Below are positions 21,660 through 29,697 of a DNA stretch of 42,272 nt, piece by piece. The stretch lies in the IMG/VR virus record IMGVR_UViG_3300023083_000003, positions 1 through 42,272 of that record. One strand, given 5' to 3'. The notes under the pieces are model-generated. The model did no database searches and had not been told where the DNA came from. It saw only the letters and a list, made by a program, of their open reading frames with translations. The translations under genes were made by a program, and so were the position numbers. The DNA is from a virus. Positions within the stretch are counted from its first letter, which is position 1, and every line of letters starts with the position of its first letter.

Positions 21660-21856
21660 GCGCCAATAAGTCACAAATTATAGTTTACGCACCTGCTGAT
21701 ATTAAAGCTAAAGTATTGGAAATAGCGAAAAGCGAAAGTACATCGGAAAGTAAAGTAGCTTTAAGGATATTGAAACAATATTTCACTCCTAATAATATAC
21801 AATACTATCACAATGGCGATAAAGTTACTGTTGGTGATGATTTGCACCCAATCTAA
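21656..21856 (+). CDS. Ribbon-helix-helix/Arc-like protein
   Basis: 66 residues. SQIIVYAPADIKAKVLEIAK gives a strand followed by a helix, then ESTSESKVALRILKQYF a second helix, and a variable tail (YYHNGDKVTVGDDLHPI). The arrangement is RHH-like. It ends 14 bases from the tape-measure stop on the other strand. Probable DNA-binding regulator. Confidence 0.55.
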   Translation: MSANKSQIIVYAPADIKAKVLEIAKSESTSESKVALRILKQYFTPNNIQYYHNGDKVTVGDDLHPI

Positions 21857-21870
21857 TACAATAGCCGCTA

Positions 21871-24642
21871 TCAATTAAAATGATTACTACTATACCTATC
21901 CCAACTTTGCTTTTTTGCAAGTTGCTTATGGATATTTATTTGAGGCGCAACATTCACATCTGTTTTTTGGCCTTTGATGGCCTTTATAACATCTTGCCAC
22001 GGCACGCGCTCACCATCATGTTGTTGCAATTTAGGCGATTTTAGCATGCCCATCAATTGTAAGTGTGGTATAATCTCTGTCCCTTTCGGTATATTAGCCA
22101 GTGTTGCCGTATCTGGTGAAGTATATATTTTACCACTTGGCTCAATAGCCAATTCCATGCCCTTTTCGCCCCATATAGACAAACCTCCCTTAGCTGATTT
22201 AGTACCCTTTTCATACTTGGGTATTGGTTGCGCCAATACGGTAGCTAATTGTACAGCACCTAATGCACCTATTAAAAAGGCCAATGGTATATTAGGTGGA
22301 AATTGCCCCAATGCAGACGTTACACCAACTGCTGTATTTTCAATTACCCGTGCAGCCGAAACAGCCTTATCAAACTTCGCTTTTTTTACATCTTCTGCTT
22401 TTTGCAGATTGTCTAACCTTTGCTTTTCGGCGGCCGCTTTGGCATTAATGATAGCTATTTTATCAGCTTTGTTAGCAGTTGTATCTAATGAGCGATTAAC
22501 GGCATCAATTTCGGATTGCGTTTGCTCGTCTAACCTTGTTTTGCGATCTTCAATCTCATTTTTACGGTTCTCAAATCCGGCATCCACTAAACTAACAACG
22601 AAATTAGCAACTGAATCAGCTAATTCCTTTTCCTTATCGGCTAACTGTTTACGGCGAGCCGCAACACGTTCGGCTTCCTTTATCTGATTGTCTGCAGTAT
22701 CTTTTGCCAGTTTACGTTTAGCTTCTTCAAGTTTTTGCTCATCACTTAAGCTATCTTCATTTAGGCTTTTTGCAATAGCTATTCTGAATTGCAGCCCCGA
22801 TATAATATCCTGCTGTAAATCTAAATTAGTTTGCGCTTCGATATCCGCTTTCTGCTTATTATATTGTTCAGTTGAAATTAGCCCTTTAGAGTATTGATTA
22901 GCTAACCCAATTAACGCCTCGTCACTATCGGATTGTGTTTTGCTCTTAGCTTGGTTAGCGAACTGATCGGCAACATCTAAAGAGTTCTTTAGGATTTCGG
23001 CTTGATTGGCCGCGCCATCCTTAAATTGCTTTAATAGTTCTTTTTGATAATCTGCTGTAATTTTAAGCCTATCCGCAGTTGTTTCTTTGTCAATTTCTTT
23101 TAGCTTATTATTGGCCTCTAAAACCGTTAATACTTTATTATTTTCTCCAACTGTTATAATTGCAGCTACTGTATTTTCATAATCGGCAATCGCGTTAATG
23201 CGTTGATCTCCGCTTGTTTTCTCATCGGCTAATATTGCATCTAAAGTTAGCTTTGCATCTTTTAATCGTTGCTCTAATATCTGTTTTCTATTATCCGGCA
23301 CATCTTTGTCTTTTGGTGTTTGCCCTGTAGATAAAGCATCGGCCAATTTATTATTACCACCCGCAAGTTTTGTAAGAAAATCAATCTGATCTTGCAATAT
23401 CTTTTTATTTTGGTCGGCTATTTTAGTGGCGTTTTTGGCCCTATCCCGTATCTGTTTTTCAGCATTTCCAGCCAATATACCGCCCCCACCTTCTATGCCT
23501 GTGCCCGTTAAATCTACATCGCCATTTTGCAATGTTTTTCTGAATCTCGCCAATTCATTGGACTGTGCATTAGCTATCTTTTGCTTTTGAATATCTTGGT
23601 CTAACTGTTTACCCGCCAACTCGCCTATCTTATTAGCTATTGCTTTTGCACGCGCATTTTCTAAAATGGATTTAGTTAACTCATCGTAGCTATCTTTTGC
23701 GCCACCATTTAGGACAGTTTCAATTTTGATATTTTTAAAGGTGTCTGGAAACTCTTTTTGCAACTCCCTAACGGCACGCGTCCTGCTTTCCGTTGAATTG
23801 GTGACATCGGTCGCGGCAGTGTAAAGTATTCTTAAATTAGTTGCCTGTTGCCCCGCTTCTTGATTAGCCTCTTTATAAACAGCGTTTAGGTTCTTTAAGT
23901 TACTACCCAAATCTGCTGTTTTGTTTGTAAATATACCCAGTGCATCAGCAGCTTTTACTATACCCTCATAAGCCAATAGGAATACACCGCTAATTCCTAA
24001 TCCTGGCAAAATATTTGCCGCAACCCTTACTATGTTGTAAAAACGGCCAAACGCCTGACCGATAGCGCCAAAATAATTACCTACATTCCTTTGAAAGTTG
24101 CCCAGCGGTTGATCTATAGCATCTAATCTACCGCGTAACCCGTTTGCCTGCTGCGATAATTCCCGAAACTGGTAAGAATTAATACCAAATTGAGCGCCTG
24201 CGTTTTGGGCTTCTCTTTGCACTTGGCGATATACAGCCGCAAGCGATTGATATGCACCCGATGCCTGTTGCGCTGCCGCTGCTGACCTTTGCTGTTGCGC
24301 TGCTTGCCTTTGTTGAGCGGTAGTTAATGCAATCTCACTTTGTGCCGTTCTATTATTTTGCTGTTGCAATCTCGCCTGAGCCTCTGCGAGTCTTGCCGTA
24401 GTTATAGCGAGTTTTTTTTCTGCTTCTTCAACTTGTGCGGTTGCCCTGGCAGCAGCGGCGGCATTTGTTGAGTAGTTTTTAAAATTAGCTTTTGACAGTT
24501 CCGCGTTTAGTAATATAGCCTGCTTTACGCAATCTACTAAATTACCCTCCAATAGCTTTAAATCGGCTGTTGTATCTGTTACCTGCTTGCCTACTGCCGC
24601 CCGGTCAATTATGGTATCTACCTGTCCGCTATTGCCTGCCAT
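21871..24642 (-). CDS. Tail tape measure protein
   Basis: 923 residues, the third largest gene product by size class and the longest coiled coil. The N-terminal 180 residues are Ala/Gln-rich helices (EEAEKKLAITTARLAEAQAR style), with hydrophobic segments near 200-225 (ILPGLGISGVFLLAYEGIV) and near 805-840 (IPLAFLIGALGAVQLATVL). The C-terminus (YEKGTKSAKGGLSIWGEKGM, then LANIPKGTEIIPH) has the Gly-rich segment common at tape-measure ends. It sets tail length; at about 1.5 A per residue this would be near 140 nm. Its ATG overlaps the upstream gene by 14 bases. Non-contractile tail fits the absence of a sheath gene. Confidence 0.85.
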   Translation of the reverse strand: MAGNSGQVDTIIDRAAVGKQVTDTTADLKLLEGNLVDCVKQAILLNAELSKANFKNYSTNAAAAARATAQVEEAEKKLAITTARLAEAQARLQQQNNRTAQSEIALTTAQQRQAAQQQRSAAAAQQASGAYQSLAAVYRQVQREAQNAGAQFGINSYQFRELSQQANGLRGRLDAIDQPLGNFQRNVGNYFGAIGQAFGRFYNIVRVAANILPGLGISGVFLLAYEGIVKAADALGIFTNKTADLGSNLKNLNAVYKEANQEAGQQATNLRILYTAATDVTNSTESRTRAVRELQKEFPDTFKNIKIETVLNGGAKDSYDELTKSILENARAKAIANKIGELAGKQLDQDIQKQKIANAQSNELARFRKTLQNGDVDLTGTGIEGGGGILAGNAEKQIRDRAKNATKIADQNKKILQDQIDFLTKLAGGNNKLADALSTGQTPKDKDVPDNRKQILEQRLKDAKLTLDAILADEKTSGDQRINAIADYENTVAAIITVGENNKVLTVLEANNKLKEIDKETTADRLKITADYQKELLKQFKDGAANQAEILKNSLDVADQFANQAKSKTQSDSDEALIGLANQYSKGLISTEQYNKQKADIEAQTNLDLQQDIISGLQFRIAIAKSLNEDSLSDEQKLEEAKRKLAKDTADNQIKEAERVAARRKQLADKEKELADSVANFVVSLVDAGFENRKNEIEDRKTRLDEQTQSEIDAVNRSLDTTANKADKIAIINAKAAAEKQRLDNLQKAEDVKKAKFDKAVSAARVIENTAVGVTSALGQFPPNIPLAFLIGALGAVQLATVLAQPIPKYEKGTKSAKGGLSIWGEKGMELAIEPSGKIYTSPDTATLANIPKGTEIIPHLQLMGMLKSPKLQQHDGERVPWQDVIKAIKGQKTDVNVAPQINIHKQLAKKQSWDRYSSNHFN

Positions 24643-25267
24643 CGTTATGTACTTCTATGAGTGATAAATATTCTCTAACTGTAATTTTATGTGCGCTAAT
24701 TTGATAACCTTGCGATTTGCTTAAAAGTTGCAAGGTTTTCCAGAATGATGATTCATTGGTTGGCGGGGAGTCTTTTTCTGTTAATTTTATATATTCGGCT
24801 TTTGCCTTTTCCATCTTTACCAATTGCGTCTTTGCCTGTGATATGGTCCTTACTAAATCTCGCTCTAAATCATCGTAGGCCAACCGAAACTTAAAATCAT
24901 TTTGTAATATTTTTATCAGTTCTTCGCTTCTTTGCACTGATAGGTAACCGACTATTAATTCTATTAAAACAAGCGTATTCTTAGTTGTTTCTACCTCAAT
25001 GGCTAATTGTAAAATATGTTTTGCTGATGTATCGCCGCTTGCATCGCTATATTCAGCTTTTATTATGCCCCATATTGCAGCCAATTCTGCTGGATTACCC
25101 TCAATGATTAGCCATTTTAAATCGCCGGTGCAAATAATCTTAACAAAGTTGCATAAGGGTAAATCATCTATTGAATTGTAAGCCCGTCCTGCTTGTGAAA
25201 TAGGTTTGTAATTTTGGGTAGAACGTTTCGATCGCGTAAAGTTTTCGATTATATTCGTTAAGCCCAT
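24629..25267 (-). CDS. Pre-tape-measure tail protein, possible frameshift partner of the upstream gene
   Basis: 212 residues from the ATG at 25267. The segment AYNSIDDLPLCNFVKIICTGDLKW resembles the N-terminus of a Bacteroidota phage family that normally begins near SIDDLP; here that segment has no nearby start codon, and the nearest ATG is about 40 residues earlier, giving a 104-base overlap with the upstream gene in the +1 frame. C-terminal half is helical (ISQAKTQLVKMEKAKAEYI). Position just before the tape measure is that of tail assembly chaperones, where frameshifting is common. Confidence 0.6.
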   Translation of the reverse strand: MGLTNIIENFTRSKRSTQNYKPISQAGRAYNSIDDLPLCNFVKIICTGDLKWLIIEGNPAELAAIWGIIKAEYSDASGDTSAKHILQLAIEVETTKNTLVLIELIVGYLSVQRSEELIKILQNDFKFRLAYDDLERDLVRTISQAKTQLVKMEKAKAEYIKLTEKDSPPTNESSFWKTLQLLSKSQGYQISAHKITVREYLSLIEVHNDGRQ

Positions 25268-25619
25268 AAATGAACTTACCATATTTTGCTTCAAGTTTTG
25301 CAGCTTTACTATCATTGCTATCTATTGTAAATATCCCAGTATATCCCACTGTTAATGTGAACCTGCTATAGAAATTCCCTGTTAATTTTAAATCCGGCCT
25401 CCCGAATGGCAAATTCGGGTTTTTAAACACCTTTTCCGCTGCATATATTTTGCTTCTATACTCTGGTAAAGGGACGCTTAAACTATCCTCACCTTTTCTA
25501 AATAACTGCGATTTATTCAAGTCTAAAATAACCTTTTCATCCTTTTGTATTATTTTGACCGATTGCGTGTTTATATCCACCCGTTCAAGCTTTTTTCTTA
25601 AATCACGCAAAAGTACCAT
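25164..25619 (-). CDS. Pre-tape-measure tail protein
   Basis: 151 residues from ATG 25619 (a TTG two codons earlier is rejected). KVILDLNKSQLFRKGEDSL and DLKLTGNFYSRFTLTV match a Bacteroidota phage structural family of unknown function often found near tail genes. N-terminal charged helix, then strands, and a C-terminal GLNEYNRKLYAIETFYP segment. TATATTTG precedes the ATG by 3 bases and a strong hairpin lies just upstream. It ends within the next gene in another frame. Confidence 0.6.
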   Translation of the reverse strand: MVLLRDLRKKLERVDINTQSVKIIQKDEKVILDLNKSQLFRKGEDSLSVPLPEYRSKIYAAEKVFKNPNLPFGRPDLKLTGNFYSRFTLTVGYTGIFTIDSNDSKAAKLEAKYGKFIYGLNEYNRKLYAIETFYPKLQTYFTSRTGLQFNR

Positions 25620-25622
25620 GCC

Positions 25623-25630
25623 CAAATATA
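25623..25630 (-). promoter_or_regulatory. TATATTTG -7-like box 3 bases before ATG 25619
   Basis: The minus-strand sequence is a perfect TATATTTG followed by GGC and ATG. The region where a -33 box should lie is taken by the terminator stem, and no TTTG is suitably spaced, so promoter activity is uncertain. Confidence 0.35.
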
Positions 25631-25632
25631 CT

Positions 25633-25666
25633 AAAAAAGCCGCCTTAAAATGGAAGCGGCTTTTTT
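25633..25666. terminator. Bidirectional intrinsic terminator inside the tail operon
   Basis: AAAAAAGCCGC (25633-25643) pairs with GCGGCTTTTTT (25656-25666) around a 12-base loop. Both strands end in a T-run, so it can stop transcripts either way. It separates head, connector and tail-tube genes from the pre-tape-measure genes, which would lower expression of the downstream half. Confidence 0.85.
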
Positions 25667-25668
25667 GT

Positions 25669-25812
25669 TTACTTTTTGTTTAGCTCATCCCAGATAGCCT
25701 TTAAGTTATCTTCGGCGTCTAAATGCTTATGCTGTTTAACAAATTGGCTCTTTGTGTGCTTCTTTGCCCAATCAGCGTTTACATTTTTACTGTGCAAGTT
25801 GATTGCTTTCAT
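25669..25812 (-). CDS. Small charged protein after the tail tube gene
   Basis: 47 residues: NLHSKNVNADWAKKHTKSQF then a helix LDAEDNLKAIWDELNKK. It overlaps the last 26 bases of the tail tube gene in another frame and ends directly before the terminator. The spacing fits a small tail accessory or chaperone gene. Family not recognised. Confidence 0.5.
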   Translation of the reverse strand: MKAINLHSKNVNADWAKKHTKSQFVKQHKHLDAEDNLKAIWDELNKK

Positions 25813-26743
25813 ATCCGGTAACGTTTAATGCATCTAATTCGGTAGGGCCTGAGAAACTAACCAATAATCCACCTGCTGTTGCCGTATAATCGGGATCTAC
25901 TGTATCTACCGTGATAGTCCACCCATGTGTGTTTACATTTGCGGCAACTGCAGTAATGGTTACAACATTACCTGTGGTTTTATTCACAACCTTCCAGGCT
26001 CCGACAACCGCTAATTCAGTAGGGTAAACATCATACAAATCAACGCTACCGCAATCTGTTTTTGCCTTTACATTAAATACACCAGCTGCCCGAGCCGCTG
26101 CCTGCGTTAATACAACATCCTGCAAACCTGACAATGCGGTTAAATACGCCAAACCACCATCGTCTTTAAAGCCTAATATGGCAATTGATTCGTTGACCTG
26201 CTCAGGCCTAAACGATAATCGCGTGTTGTAAATAGTGATAGGGTTATCGGTGCCTACAGCCCATTTAGCAGGGTTGGTATAATTATAACCAACAATACCC
26301 TTAACAGTATCGGCTGTACTACCTTGCGTTGCAATTAACTGCCCGTTACTATCAATAACCATAAAAGCCCTGTTCTGGCCCTTAGATTTTCTCAAAGCAT
26401 GTAACAAGCAAAAACCGCCCTGTGTCCATTGGAATGTCATATCCTGGTTAGGCTCAAAACCAATGGCAATAGAGCCATCACCCGTAAATGTTGTTACCGT
26501 TGGCTCAGCAGTATTATCGGTGGTTACCACAATATTCTGTATTGGGTACGCACGTAAACTGGCGTTATCTGCTAACAAATCAGCTTCTAAGGCGGCTTTA
26601 AACGCGGCAATAGAAACAGATGTGTATTCTTTATTGATAGGCACGAATATGATACCGCGAGGGATACCAATATCATTCCAGCAATCGCCCGATCCGGTAT
26701 TCCCGAATGTCTTGCTGCAATTTTTTGAGTTTTGTACGCCCAT
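25787..26743 (-). CDS. Putative major tail (tube) protein
   Basis: 318 residues. N-terminus MGVQNSKNCSKTFGNTGSGDC (first 20 residues only described), then an extended beta-rich protein with SVSIAAFKAALEADLLADN and a long C-terminal Ig-like region (TTGNVVTITAVAANVNTHGW). The position, two genes after the head-tail connectors and upstream of the chaperone and tape-measure genes, is that of the tail tube protein. A Bacteroidota phage family with this start is known to me as structural, but the assignment is positional. Confidence 0.6.
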   Translation of the reverse strand: MGVQNSKNCSKTFGNTGSGDCWNDIGIPRGIIFVPINKEYTSVSIAAFKAALEADLLADNASLRAYPIQNIVVTTDNTAEPTVTTFTGDGSIAIGFEPNQDMTFQWTQGGFCLLHALRKSKGQNRAFMVIDSNGQLIATQGSTADTVKGIVGYNYTNPAKWAVGTDNPITIYNTRLSFRPEQVNESIAILGFKDDGGLAYLTALSGLQDVVLTQAAARAAGVFNVKAKTDCGSVDLYDVYPTELAVVGAWKVVNKTTGNVVTITAVAANVNTHGWTITVDTVDPDYTATAGGLLVSFSGPTELDALNVTGYESNQLAQ

Positions 26744-26747
26744 TATC

Positions 26748-27299
26748 TTAACATTTTTTTAAATACGTTTGTAAATTTAAGTTTTCTAATTCAATGCAAT
26801 CAATCCAATCTGTAAAAAAGTTACCCTCTTTTTCAAATAACCCTTGCCTCCCCCAAAAGTAATGATCTATCTTTCTAACAGGCTGCATCTCGTGTCCAGA
26901 TACGGAAAATTTACCCGACAATTCTAACTGCCTCATAAATTCAAAGTAAATAGGATAAAGAACAGGTTTAAAAGATTTCTCTTTCCTTTTTTCGCTGTTA
27001 TAATTCGGATCTGTTCGGGTTGCGATAAATATTCTCACTGTAGCATCGGCGTAAATGCCTGGCCTCGGTGACATGTTTTCCTCGAAATCCCTAAATAACC
27101 AAACAGCAGGGTATCGCTCTGTTTTTGTTGTTAGTCCCTCGCTAAGTTTCTTCAACTCTTGAATGATCTCTTTGGGGTGACCTTGCCTAAAGTGTACGCC
27201 GGTAATATTGGTATCTACTTCTTTAAGGCTTGCTAACAACTTTTCACTAACGATTGAAACAATAGCCGCTAATTCCTCGTCTATGTAAACCGGCCTCAT
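26748..27299 (-). CDS. Neck / tail completion protein
   Basis: 183 residues. N-terminal helical segment (DEELAAIVSIVSEKLLASL), then strands ending ERYPAVWLFRDFEENM and IFIATRTDPNYNSEKR, typical of the tail-terminator or head-tail joining fold. Its ATG overlaps the upstream stop, and the tail tube follows. Likely a neck protein joining tail to connector. Confidence 0.6.
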   Translation of the reverse strand: MRPVYIDEELAAIVSIVSEKLLASLKEVDTNITGVHFRQGHPKEIIQELKKLSEGLTTKTERYPAVWLFRDFEENMSPRPGIYADATVRIFIATRTDPNYNSEKRKEKSFKPVLYPIYFEFMRQLELSGKFSVSGHEMQPVRKIDHYFWGRQGLFEKEGNFFTDWIDCIELENLNLQTYLKKC

Positions 27300-27799
27300 A
27301 TATCAAGCGTGTTACGTTTTCTATATATGTCTGAGTATACTCTCGAATAATAATAATCAATAGGATATAAAGGCTCTTGCACACCATAGTCGCCAGCATT
27401 AATAAACTTTGAAGTTTTATAATTATAGTCAACCATTTTATTCCATGCCTTTACCATTTTATCCCACGAACATGTATTTACAGAGTTTTCACCGGTTGCC
27501 TTTACGTTTCCGATGCCAGCAGTATAGGTTATTTGCGATTCGCTCCAAAACCAATATACATATCTGCGCATAGCAGCAAGCACATTAATGTTGGTTTGCA
27601 AATCGGTCCATTTCTCTGGTATTGGATCTAATAATATCCCTTCTGAATATTCCTTATAAAGAACTTCACCGAATAACTTTTCAAGAAATTCAGCTTCGTA
27701 TTGGTCAATAAACCCCTGTACGTTTGATGCAGTTGCCTGCTCGTCCGTATTGGGAATATTGATATCAAGTATAAATTCAGAAGGGGTTATTAATGACAT
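27296..27799 (-). CDS. Head-tail connector (adaptor) protein
   Basis: 167 residues, all-helical. ITPSEFILDINIPNTDEQATAS then VQGFIDQYEAEFLEKLFGEVLYKEYSEG and WDKMVKAWNKMVDYNYKTS resemble the DUF6712-like adaptor family of Bacteroidota phages (HK97 gp6-like role). It follows the capsid genes and precedes the tail completion gene, the normal place for an adaptor sitting on the portal ring. Confidence 0.65.
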   Translation of the reverse strand: MSLITPSEFILDINIPNTDEQATASNVQGFIDQYEAEFLEKLFGEVLYKEYSEGILLDPIPEKWTDLQTNINVLAAMRRYVYWFWSESQITYTAGIGNVKATGENSVNTCSWDKMVKAWNKMVDYNYKTSKFINAGDYGVQEPLYPIDYYYSRVYSDIYRKRNTLDI

Positions 27800-27801
27800 T
27801 G

Positions 27802-28230
27802 TTATTTTGTAATTACGCTTAAAGCCTGGCCCTTTACCGTATAAGTGCTTGTACCGCTCCCCGTAACACTTACGCGGTAATACTGGAATGGTTTATTAGT
27901 TAGCACCCATGAAGTTGTGGCGTTTGCCACATCGGTAACGGTGTAAGTTGTTGCGCTCGCACTTGTCCAATCGGTTGCATTTAAACTACCTTGTAAAGAC
28001 GCTGTACCCGCGACAGTACCCGTTAGCTTTGTAAAAGTTGCCGTAATTGTTACGTTTTGAGCGGCTCCGGCTACTAATGCAGAACTCATAGTAACTACAC
28101 CCGCATTAATTACCGTATCCGTTAGGTGCGATCCGCTTGCAGGCGCGCTATACAAGGGCTGTACAATGCTTTGCGCATGGGTAACCATACCCGCAGCGCA
28201 TAAAAAAATAAGGATTAATACTCTTTTCAT
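27802..28230 (-). CDS. Signal-peptide-bearing Ig-like virion surface or decoration protein
   Basis: 142 residues. Residues 1-20 are a Sec signal peptide (MKRVLILIFLCAAGMVTHAQ, cleavage after AQ). The rest is a beta-sandwich of Ig/bacterial-Ig style with repeated Thr/Ser/Gly/Val strands (GTASLQGSLNATDWTSASAT; YYRVSVTGSGTSTYTV). Located between the capsid protein and the connector, a typical site for a head decoration protein, but the signal peptide implies export from the cytoplasm. Coupled to the small gene upstream by ATGA. Confidence 0.6.
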   Translation of the reverse strand: MKRVLILIFLCAAGMVTHAQSIVQPLYSAPASGSHLTDTVINAGVVTMSSALVAGAAQNVTITATFTKLTGTVAGTASLQGSLNATDWTSASATTYTVTDVANATTSWVLTNKPFQYYRVSVTGSGTSTYTVKGQALSVITK

Positions 28231-28379
28231 TTCTTTTTCTTTTTAATGTCCGTTTCGGCTTCGCCAATTATTTCAACTTTGCCTGTTTTAGCGACAGCTT
28301 TCGCTGTACTTTCATGCATCTCGATTTCGTCGCCCACCTTGTAAGTCCCGAACTTATCGGCTATAACCTTTACTTTCAT
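28227..28379 (-). CDS. Small KOW-like capsid-module protein
   Basis: 50 residues: KVKVIADKFGTYKVGDEIEM (about 2-21) looks like a beta hairpin with a Gly-x-Tyr-Lys-Val-Gly turn, followed by a basic tail DIKKKKK. It lies 2 bases after the capsid stop and is coupled to the surface-protein gene. Comparable small basic proteins accompany capsid genes in other Bacteroidota phages; function unknown. Confidence 0.55.
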   Translation of the reverse strand: MKVKVIADKFGTYKVGDEIEMHESTAKAVAKTGKVEIIGEAETDIKKKKK

Positions 28380-28381
28380 GA

Positions 28382-29695
28382 TTAAATAACTGGTGCGGTT
28401 ATGGCAGCTAATATAGTCGCATAATCATCGTAAATAAACGCCTGTTGGTCAAGCTTCTTAACGTAAGCATGGAAACGGCTTTCCCCCAAAATAACAAATA
28501 GGTTGCGGATAAAGTCGTCGTTTATCCAGCCGATTTTTACACGATAGCCTAAATAATCAGAAACGTTGTATTTGCTCATGTCGGAAACAAATATTTTACC
28601 CGCTGGGATCATTTCTTCCGGCAATATTGTTACACCACCGATTTGAACCTGGTTAAACAGGCTGGCATTTGGGTACAATGGCAAACCGCGTTCGTCTTTT
28701 GCCGAAACCAAGTGAATAAAGAAATCAATAGGGTTAACCAAAACAAGCGAAGGCATGTATGGCATTTCATCCTGGTAGTTATGGGTGGTATACACGTCCG
28801 TAATAGCCGCATTCACAACGTCCATAAAATTAGGGAAACGAACACTATTAGCCATAGCACCCGCCACGAACACACGGCCATATTCGGTAGCTCCTACCAA
28901 TGCAGGTAAAGCAGCATCCCCAAATAATATAGCGCGTTGTTTTTTGATGTCGTGTTTATCTTTTAAGAAGCCGGTAGCAATTGATTGCAAACCGGGAATA
29001 TCCTGTACCGACTGCTCTGAAAGATGCTCCCATGCAGCGAGCGTAAATGGCTGTGCGTATCGCGTTTCAATTTTAAAATCGATTTGCGGCTTAGCGTCAC
29101 CCTCCAAAAGTTGAAAACCAAAATCTCCATCTTTAGGTATGCTTTCAGAATACGGGTAAGCAGCCAAAGATGTAGCAAACCTGTTAACCATGCCATTGAT
29201 TAAGTTGGTACGTAAATTCACACGGCTTGGCGGTGCAATTTGAACGCCTACCAATGCAGGGATGCCATCGGGGTTTGTTGCCACGCCGGCCACGCCAGTA
29301 ACACCTGCGGCAGTTACAACAGCGTTACCTGCTACTAATGTGCCAACAGCTTTTATTTCAAATTCTACGAAACCCTGTCCGGCTTTTTTTAGATTCTTAA
29401 TAGTTTCAAAGTTTTCCTCTATAAACTTGTGAACCTCGCCCTCAATGCTTTTTACAGATAACGAATTGCCACGCTCAACGGCTTGGTTAGCTTTTTCCTT
29501 TGCTTCGTTTACTTCGGTTTTTAAACCTTTGATAGTTTCGGCTTGTTCGTTAATTGTTTTTTGTAACGGCTCGTTACCGTCTTTAATTGCTTTGTCAAGT
29601 AATGCCGCCTCATGTTTGCGTTTTTCTTCCGCATAGCCATCCCTTTCGGTTGCCGTCATTTTGCTTAACTCATCTTCATTCTTGTACTTAAACAT
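28382..29695 (-). CDS. Major capsid protein (HK97 fold)
   Basis: 437 residues. The N-terminal about 115 residues are a charged coiled coil (LQKTINEQAETIKGLKTEVN), the delta/scaffold domain that a prohead protease removes. The remaining 320 residues have an HK97-like layout with E-loop and P-domain segments (YPYSESIPKDGDFGFQLLEG; RAILFGDAALPALVGATEYG), ending LAAITAPVI. Follows the protease gene by 2 bases. Forms the icosahedral shell. Confidence 0.85.
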   Translation of the reverse strand: MFKYKNEDELSKMTATERDGYAEEKRKHEAALLDKAIKDGNEPLQKTINEQAETIKGLKTEVNEAKEKANQAVERGNSLSVKSIEGEVHKFIEENFETIKNLKKAGQGFVEFEIKAVGTLVAGNAVVTAAGVTGVAGVATNPDGIPALVGVQIAPPSRVNLRTNLINGMVNRFATSLAAYPYSESIPKDGDFGFQLLEGDAKPQIDFKIETRYAQPFTLAAWEHLSEQSVQDIPGLQSIATGFLKDKHDIKKQRAILFGDAALPALVGATEYGRVFVAGAMANSVRFPNFMDVVNAAITDVYTTHNYQDEMPYMPSLVLVNPIDFFIHLVSAKDERGLPLYPNASLFNQVQIGGVTILPEEMIPAGKIFVSDMSKYNVSDYLGYRVKIGWINDDFIRNLFVILGESRFHAYVKKLDQQAFIYDDYATILAAITAPVI

Positions 29696-29697
29696 GA

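Noticed and set aside
21974-22687. Long plus-strand open frame opposite the tape measure gene
   Set aside because: Serine/alanine-rich shadow of a low-complexity coiled-coil gene; open only because of its codon pattern.
28785-29114. Plus-strand open frame opposite the capsid gene
   Set aside because: Shadow of the capsid gene; no promoter or coupled neighbours on that strand.
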